From Acidimicrobiia bacterium (GTDB lineage Bacteria; Actinomycetota; Acidimicrobiia; Spongiisociales; Spongiisociaceae), in the NCBI GenBank assembly GCA_009841105.1, contig VXMM01000039.1, forward strand, positions 1 to 64,000: a stretch of DNA of 64,000 nucleotides, in the 5' to 3' direction. Every line of letters starts with the position of its first letter. The first letter of the stretch is position 1. A program made the translations under genes and the position numbers. Shown piece after piece: positions 60,819-64,000 of this stretch. Below the pieces are notes generated by a model. The model saw only the letters and a list, made by a program, of their open reading frames with translations, did no database searches and was not told the DNA's origin.

Positions 60819-61606
60819 GCCGCGCCGCCGGACCCCCGGTCGAGGAGTCGCTGCTCAGCCAGGCCGTCCACCTGGCCAAGTCGGCCGGACAGGTCACGAT
60901 GCGCTGGTACGACGGCTCCCCGGAGGTGATGGTCAAGGAGGACGGAAGCCCGGTTACAGAGGCCGACCGGGCGGCGGAGCGGCTCCTGCGCTCCGAACTT
61001 GCCCAGCACTTCCCCGAAGATGGAATCGTTGGGGAGGAATTCGCCGACACCAGCGGTTCGTCCGGACGCACCTGGTTCATCGATCCCATCGACGGCACCC
61101 AGTCCTTCATCCGGGGCGTGCCGCTCTTCGCCACACTGCTCGCTCTCGAGGATGAGCACGGTGTGGCGGTGGGAGTCATAGACCTCCCCGCTCTTGGCGA
61201 GACCATGGCGGCAGGCCGGGGCCGGGGCTGTTACCTGAACGAGCGCGCCGTATCGGTTCGCCGCCGATCCGATCTGGAGGGCGCCGCGATGTGCACCAGC
61301 GGGTTCGACCTCCTTCCCGAGGACATGGCCGAGCGCCTCCACGCCGGGCCGATGATCCTGCGGGGATGGGGTGACGCCTACGGCTACAGCCTGGTGGCCT
61401 CAGGGCGGGTGGACGCCATGCTCGACCCGATCGTCAATCCGTGGGACGTGGCGCCGATGGCCGTCATCCTCCCGGAGGCCGGCGGCAGGTTCACGGACCT
61501 ATCCGGAGAACTGTCGTTCCGGTCCGGAACCGGCCTGGCAACCAACGGGGAACTCCACGACGCCGTCCTCCACCTCGTTACCGGTCGATCGGCCGCCGGC
61601 CGGTGA
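60815..61606 (+). CDS. hisN: Inositol-monophosphatase-family phosphatase, probably histidinol-phosphatase HisN
   Basis: A 263-residue Mg-dependent phosphatase of the inositol-monophosphatase fold. GIVGEEFAD (metal Glu), FIDPIDGTQSFIRGVPLFATLLAL (metal Asp pair and Thr) and NPWDVAPMAVILPEAGGRFTD (last Asp) are all intact. The GTxxFVRGVPxxATLxAL-like segment is characteristic of HisN histidinol-phosphatases of actinobacteria, though the short alternatives (IMPase, fructose-bisphosphatase) are not excluded. The GTG start overlaps the cimA stop, so both are probably one translationally coupled unit under the same leader. Confidence 0.78.
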   Translation: MSRAAGPPVEESLLSQAVHLAKSAGQVTMRWYDGSPEVMVKEDGSPVTEADRAAERLLRSELAQHFPEDGIVGEEFADTSGSSGRTWFIDPIDGTQSFIRGVPLFATLLALEDEHGVAVGVIDLPALGETMAAGRGRGCYLNERAVSVRRRSDLEGAAMCTSGFDLLPEDMAERLHAGPMILRGWGDAYGYSLVASGRVDAMLDPIVNPWDVAPMAVILPEAGGRFTDLSGELSFRSGTGLATNGELHDAVLHLVTGRSAAGR

Positions 61607-61629
61607 CCACTTCCAGAACCCCTTCGGAG

Positions 61630-61693
61630 CTAGGGCGTGTTCACGCTCTGCGCGTTAGCTAGTTATCGCCGGTCCCGGCAGACTGACCACGCC
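61630..61693 (+). repeat. Dispersed palindrome-ended intergenic element, copy E
   Basis: The clearest terminal symmetry of the family: it starts CTAGGGCGTGTTCACGC and ends TGACCACGCC, so GGCGTGTTCA and TGACCACGCC are inverted at 9 of 10 positions. Lies between the convergent hisN and Nudix genes, ending just before the Nudix stop codon. Confidence 0.7.
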
Positions 61694-61695
61694 AT

Positions 61696-62232
61696 CTAGT
61701 AGGTCTCCAGGCCGATCAGCCGGCGAACCATCCGAGCGGTCGCTCCCCACAAGGTGTCGCCATCGAGGTCGAACACGAACACCTGGTGACCTCTCCAAGA
61801 CTTGCTATGCCAGCGGGTCACGTCGAGGAGGGAACTCATGGTCGGAGTATGGATCCGATCCACCTCGTTCGGATCGGGTCGCAGGCTGGGTACGCCAGGC
61901 AGCATTCCGACTACCGGCACCACGAGCAGCGGATAACTAACAGTGTGGATGGCGGGCAGGTAGCCGAGTACCTGGACCGTGCCGGGCTCGATACCGACCT
62001 CCTCCCGGGCTTCGCGCAGGGCGGTATCAAGAGGCCTCTCCCCACGCTGCGGCTTACCGCCCGGAAAGGCCACATCCCCACCGTGGGTGGGCATGTGGAG
62101 TGGACGACGGATCAGGACCAGCCGGAGATCGTCGCCGTCCTCGTACAGAGGGGCCAGTACGGCCGCCTGCTGGGTTCCCTCGCCGGAAGGCGGATCGGGC
62201 AGCAATCGGGCGGGGTTCCAAGAGTCGTCCAT
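61696..62232 (-). CDS. Nudix hydrolase, CoA-pyrophosphatase-like
   Basis: A 178-residue Nudix enzyme. The Nudix box is GGKPQRGERPLDTALREAREEVGI, with all metal-binding glutamates (REAREEVGI) present. VLLIRR-like LVLIRRPLHMPTHGGDVAFPGG before it resembles the CoA pyrophosphatase (NudL) subgroup, which cleaves CoA and its oxidised forms. The HTVSYPLLVVPVVGML and HTPTMSSLLD segments follow. Substrate is uncertain. Isolated gene between two repeat copies. Confidence 0.82.
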   Translation of the reverse strand: MDDSWNPARLLPDPPSGEGTQQAAVLAPLYEDGDDLRLVLIRRPLHMPTHGGDVAFPGGKPQRGERPLDTALREAREEVGIEPGTVQVLGYLPAIHTVSYPLLVVPVVGMLPGVPSLRPDPNEVDRIHTPTMSSLLDVTRWHSKSWRGHQVFVFDLDGDTLWGATARMVRRLIGLETY

Positions 62233-62241
62233 CAGGAAATG

Positions 62242-62291
62242 CTAGGGCGCGTCACGCTGTGCGCGTTCGTCGGTAATCGCAGGTCCCGTGG
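62242..62291 (+). repeat. Dispersed palindrome-ended intergenic element, copy F (short form)
   Basis: CTAGGGCGCGTCACGC, TGCGCGTTCG, TCGGTAATCGC, GGTCCCGTGG, then the family similarity ends. It lies upstream of both the Nudix and GNAT genes (divergent gap). Confidence 0.65.
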
Positions 62292-62347
62292 CAAAGGGTT
62301 AAGCGCGGTGGCCGGGGACTCTCATAGCGGATAGTCTCGCGATAGCC

Positions 62348-62926
62348 ATGAGAATCTCAGCCCGAGACCTGTTACCCCCGCTCGAGCGCTACACGGAGCG
62401 TTTGATACTCCGGCCGTTCAGGCGGCGTGACATCGAAGCCCTGTACGCCGCGGTGCGCGACTCAAGAGCGGAGTTGGCCGAGTACCTGCCCTGGGCCAAC
62501 AAGGCCTACACGCGAGCGGGAGCGGCCGGCTTCATCAGGGAGAGCATGCGCTCGTGGCGCGAGGGCAAGGCCTACGACTTCGCGATCCGCCTACAGGAAA
62601 GGCCTGATCGCCACGTCGGCAACATCAGCATCTGGCATGTCTCCCGAACCTCGCGATCCGGAGAGATCGGTTACTGGATCAGAACCGAGGATACGGGCCG
62701 GGGCGTTGCCACCGAAGCCACCCGTGAAGCACTGCGGATCGGGTTCGAAGAGTTGTCGATGCACCGCATGGTCCTCCGGGTAGCGGTGGGCAACAAGGCC
62801 AGCGAGAGGATTGCTACCAAACTCGGATTCGTGCGCGAAGGGGTGCTGCGCGAGGAACTACAGGTGGGCGGTCGGTGGATGGACCACTCGGTCTGGGGCC
62901 TCCTCGACCACGAGTACCGGGCCTGA
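62348..62926 (+). CDS. GNAT-family N-acetyltransferase (RimJ/RimL-like)
   Basis: A 192-residue acetyltransferase of the RimJ/RimL/ribosomal-protein-type GNAT group: RYTERLILRPFRRRDIEALYAAV opening, IGNISIW-like HVGNISIWHVSRTSRSGEIGYWI, GRGVATEATREALRIGFEELSMHRMVLRVAVGNKASERIATKLGFVREGVLREEL. The R/Q-x-x-G-x-G/A acetyl-CoA loop is RGVATEA. Substrate unknown: N-terminal amine of a ribosomal protein, or a small molecule. ATG with TAGTCT ten bases upstream. Followed by a strong hairpin. Confidence 0.83.
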   Translation: MRISARDLLPPLERYTERLILRPFRRRDIEALYAAVRDSRAELAEYLPWANKAYTRAGAAGFIRESMRSWREGKAYDFAIRLQERPDRHVGNISIWHVSRTSRSGEIGYWIRTEDTGRGVATEATREALRIGFEELSMHRMVLRVAVGNKASERIATKLGFVREGVLREELQVGGRWMDHSVWGLLDHEYRA

Positions 62927-62977
62927 CCCGAGCGGCGACTGCGTGGAGGGTCCAGACTCCGGGCCGCACGGATGGCC

Positions 62978-63011
62978 GATAGGCCAGGACAGGATTACTG
63001 CCTGGCCTATC
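62978..63011. terminator. Bidirectional terminator hairpin between GNAT and HTH genes
   Basis: GATAGGCCAGG and CCTGGCCTATC form a perfect 11-bp stem; an inner CAG/CTG extends it to 14 bp with a single bulged A. It is symmetric and lies between two convergent genes. No T-tract follows. Confidence 0.7.
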
Positions 63012-63026
63012 TACTAACGAACCTTA

Positions 63027-63224
63027 TCAGCTGCCTTCGGTGCTCGCCGGATGAGCCCGGACGAAGTCCAGCACCTCGCTACGGAAGAACTTGAAGGTCC
63101 TACCGCCCGGAAGGCGATAGGCGGGAAGGCGGCCTTCCCTCGCGTACTTCCTGATCATCTGGACATCCATGCCCAGGAGGTCGGCCACCTCGTTGGCGCC
63201 GAGAATCTTGTCTTCGCTTTGCAT
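63027..63224 (-). CDS. Small MerR/excisionase-type helix-turn-helix protein
   Basis: A 65-residue DNA-binding protein of the Xis/MerR-type winged-helix fold: ILGANEVADLLGMDVQMIRKYAREGRLPAYRLPGGRTFKFFRSEVLDFV. The VADLLGxxxxxIRKYxREGRLPAYRLPGG pattern is the excisionase family signature. Either phage excisionase-like or a small regulator of a neighbouring gene. An earlier ATG at 63251 would add nine residues. Its promoter region is divergent from the leader ORF and MFS transporter, so it may regulate them; this is inference. Confidence 0.8.
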   Translation of the reverse strand: MQSEDKILGANEVADLLGMDVQMIRKYAREGRLPAYRLPGGRTFKFFRSEVLDFVRAHPASTEGS

Positions 63225-63330
63225 CAGCCCGCTTCCTTGGTTGGATACCATGACGGCTACCTGTCGTGACCCAGGGCAGCCTCTGACCCCTTCGGTCAAA
63301 GCCCGCCTCTCGTGGGTAACTAGGGTAGTT

Positions 63331-63336
63331 TAGCGT
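63331..63336 (+). promoter_or_regulatory. Probable leaderless -10 element (TAGCGT) of the MFS leader ORF
   Basis: TAGCGT is followed by six bases and then an ATG at 63343, the same layout as at 928 and 36355. It gives a mRNA that starts with the short ORF, not with the transporter gene. Confidence 0.5.
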
Positions 63337-63342
63337 AATTCT

Positions 63343-63426
63343 ATGACTATTGCCACCATTAGGCTCGAAGAGCAGGCCGAGGAGGCGCAACGATACCGGA
63401 AATGTACGAATGACCAGGCTCTTTAG
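63343..63426 (+). CDS. 27-codon leader ORF overlapping the MFS gene
   Basis: Reads MTIATIRLEEQAEEAQRYRK and ends seven residues later at a TAG that lies 17 bases inside the MFS gene, in another frame. It begins at the expected leaderless position. The MFS start has no Shine-Dalgarno at the usual distance (GAGGAGG is 25 bases upstream), so ribosomes terminating this ORF may re-initiate at the MFS ATG. Composition is acidic and coiled, with no control-codon run. Not recognised. Confidence 0.4.
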   Translation: MTIATIRLEEQAEEAQRYRKCTNDQAL

Positions 63427-64000
63427 GGCTTACGACAAGGCTCGTGTCGTCTACACGATAACGATCTTCGTGATCCTGGCGTCACTGGACAATGCTGCAA
63501 TCGCGCTCTATCCGGTACTCACGAACGTAATGGCAGCCGACCTGGGTGAGGACAACACCGGCGTAGCGCTGGTCACCGCCCTGATCATCCTCGTAACAGC
63601 GTTGACGGCGGTGGGTTGGGGCTATCTCGGGGATCGGTCACGACGCAAGCCTCTACTTTTCTGGGCCACACTGGTATGGAGCGGCGGGTTGCTGCTGGCG
63701 TCAAGATCGGGATCCCTCACCGAGCTGGCCCTGTGGTCGGTGCTGGTCGGTATCGGATTGGGCGCCATAGCCTCCGTAGGCTTCTCGGTGATCTCCGACT
63801 TCATCCCTCCCGGACGCCGAGGTCTGGCGATGAGTTTCTGGGGACTGTCCCAGGGTGCCGGGGGCTTCCTGGGCATCTTGTTAGGCGGCGTCCTGGGCGC
63901 TTCCGACTGGAGGCGCCCCTTCGTCGGCTTGGCATTGGTCGGCGCCGCCGTCGCCCTCCTGTATCTGACCACCGCCGAAGCACACCGGGGCCGGGCGGAG
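63410..64000 (+). CDS. MFS transporter, 3' partial
   Basis: At least 197 residues of a major facilitator superfamily transporter, open to the window end. Helices are visible near 14-35 (YTITIFVILASLDNAAIALYP), 50-70, 80-100, 105-125, 140-160 and 165-185. The cytoplasmic loop between helices 2 and 3 carries the MFS signature GWGYLGDRSRRKPLL (GxxxDRxGRR-like), and the motif VGIGLGAIASVGFSVISDFIPPGRRG is typical of helices 4-5. Substrate unknown. The start is ATG with a coupled upstream ORF. The 3' half is outside the window. Confidence 0.85.
   Translation, partial: MTRLFRAYDKARVVYTITIFVILASLDNAAIALYPVLTNVMAADLGEDNTGVALVTALIILVTALTAVGWGYLGDRSRRKPLLFWATLVWSGGLLLASRSGSLTELALWSVLVGIGLGAIASVGFSVISDFIPPGRRGLAMSFWGLSQGAGGFLGILLGGVLGASDWRRPFVGLALVGAAVALLYLTTAEAHRGRAE

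Noticed and set aside
63402-63413. Three-codon ORF (ATG TAC GAA TGA) right before the MFS start
   Set aside because: Too short to be informative; overlaps the longer, promoter-linked leader ORF, which is the better explanation.

Overview
This window is a dense, high-GC chromosomal segment from an actinobacterium. A WhiB-type iron-sulfur regulator, two DivIVA-type proteins, HU, a GuaB3-type IMPDH paralogue, an AhpE-like peroxiredoxin, a UPF0182 membrane protein, Thr-rich lipoprotein linkers, GTG/TTG starts and TAnnnT promoters placed 6-8 nt before start codons all fit. An acidimicrobial-type lineage is my best guess, but this is inference. No rRNA, tRNA, CRISPR array, prophage or transposase gene was seen. 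Nearly all genes are housekeeping. The first ~105 bases are poly-C-rich and look like a contig-end artefact running into etfA.

Layout. 1-8.2 kb: 3' part of etfA, a stand-alone LigD-type polymerase, an RND/MMPL exporter, then (minus strand) a chain of overlapping genes ftsY-cdd-ATP-dependent ligase-flavin/2Fe-2S reductase. 8.3-19.1 kb: a long minus-strand run recG-rsmD-coaD-divIVA-like-DUF177-rpmF-plsX-rnc-mutM-smc (DNA repair, ribosome, phospholipid and segregation genes) with several 4-nt stop/start overlaps. 19-36 kb: a diverged cold-shock-like protein, a stand-alone AsnC-type effector domain, ddl, a class III aminotransferase, a DMT permease, PEP synthase, UPF0182, a large DivIVA-domain protein, a PDZ/Lon-type membrane protease, bioY, moaE, a zincin-like hydrolase, AhpE, TatA, a lipoprotein and whiB. 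36-50 kb: a TCA-cycle neighbourhood (sdhCAB, mdh, icd, sucCD) with menC, folD, purH, an SCP2-like protein, HU, a B12-binding domain protein and transaldolase. 50-64 kb: pcrA/uvrD helicase, an OYE-like flavin enzyme, guaB3-guaA, a CPBP protease, trpS, cimA-hisN, a Nudix hydrolase, a GNAT enzyme, a small helix-turn-helix protein and a truncated MFS transporter.

The non-coding signal is the most interesting part. (1) Upstream of cimA there is a complete-looking isoleucine attenuator: promoter, a 10-residue leader peptide with four Ile codons, and four mutually pairing segments ending in a terminator hairpin. (2) Six copies of a roughly 50-140 bp palindrome-ended element, all in the same orientation, sit between genes from 31.8 to 62.3 kb. 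(3) Five gaps carry strictly 7-bp-periodic sequences. (4) A 17-bp near-identical imperfect palindrome lies just upstream of both whiB and pcrA. (5) A recurrent TAnnnT-N6-ATG layout suggests leaderless mRNAs and marks a 27-codon leader ORF overlapping the start of the MFS transporter.
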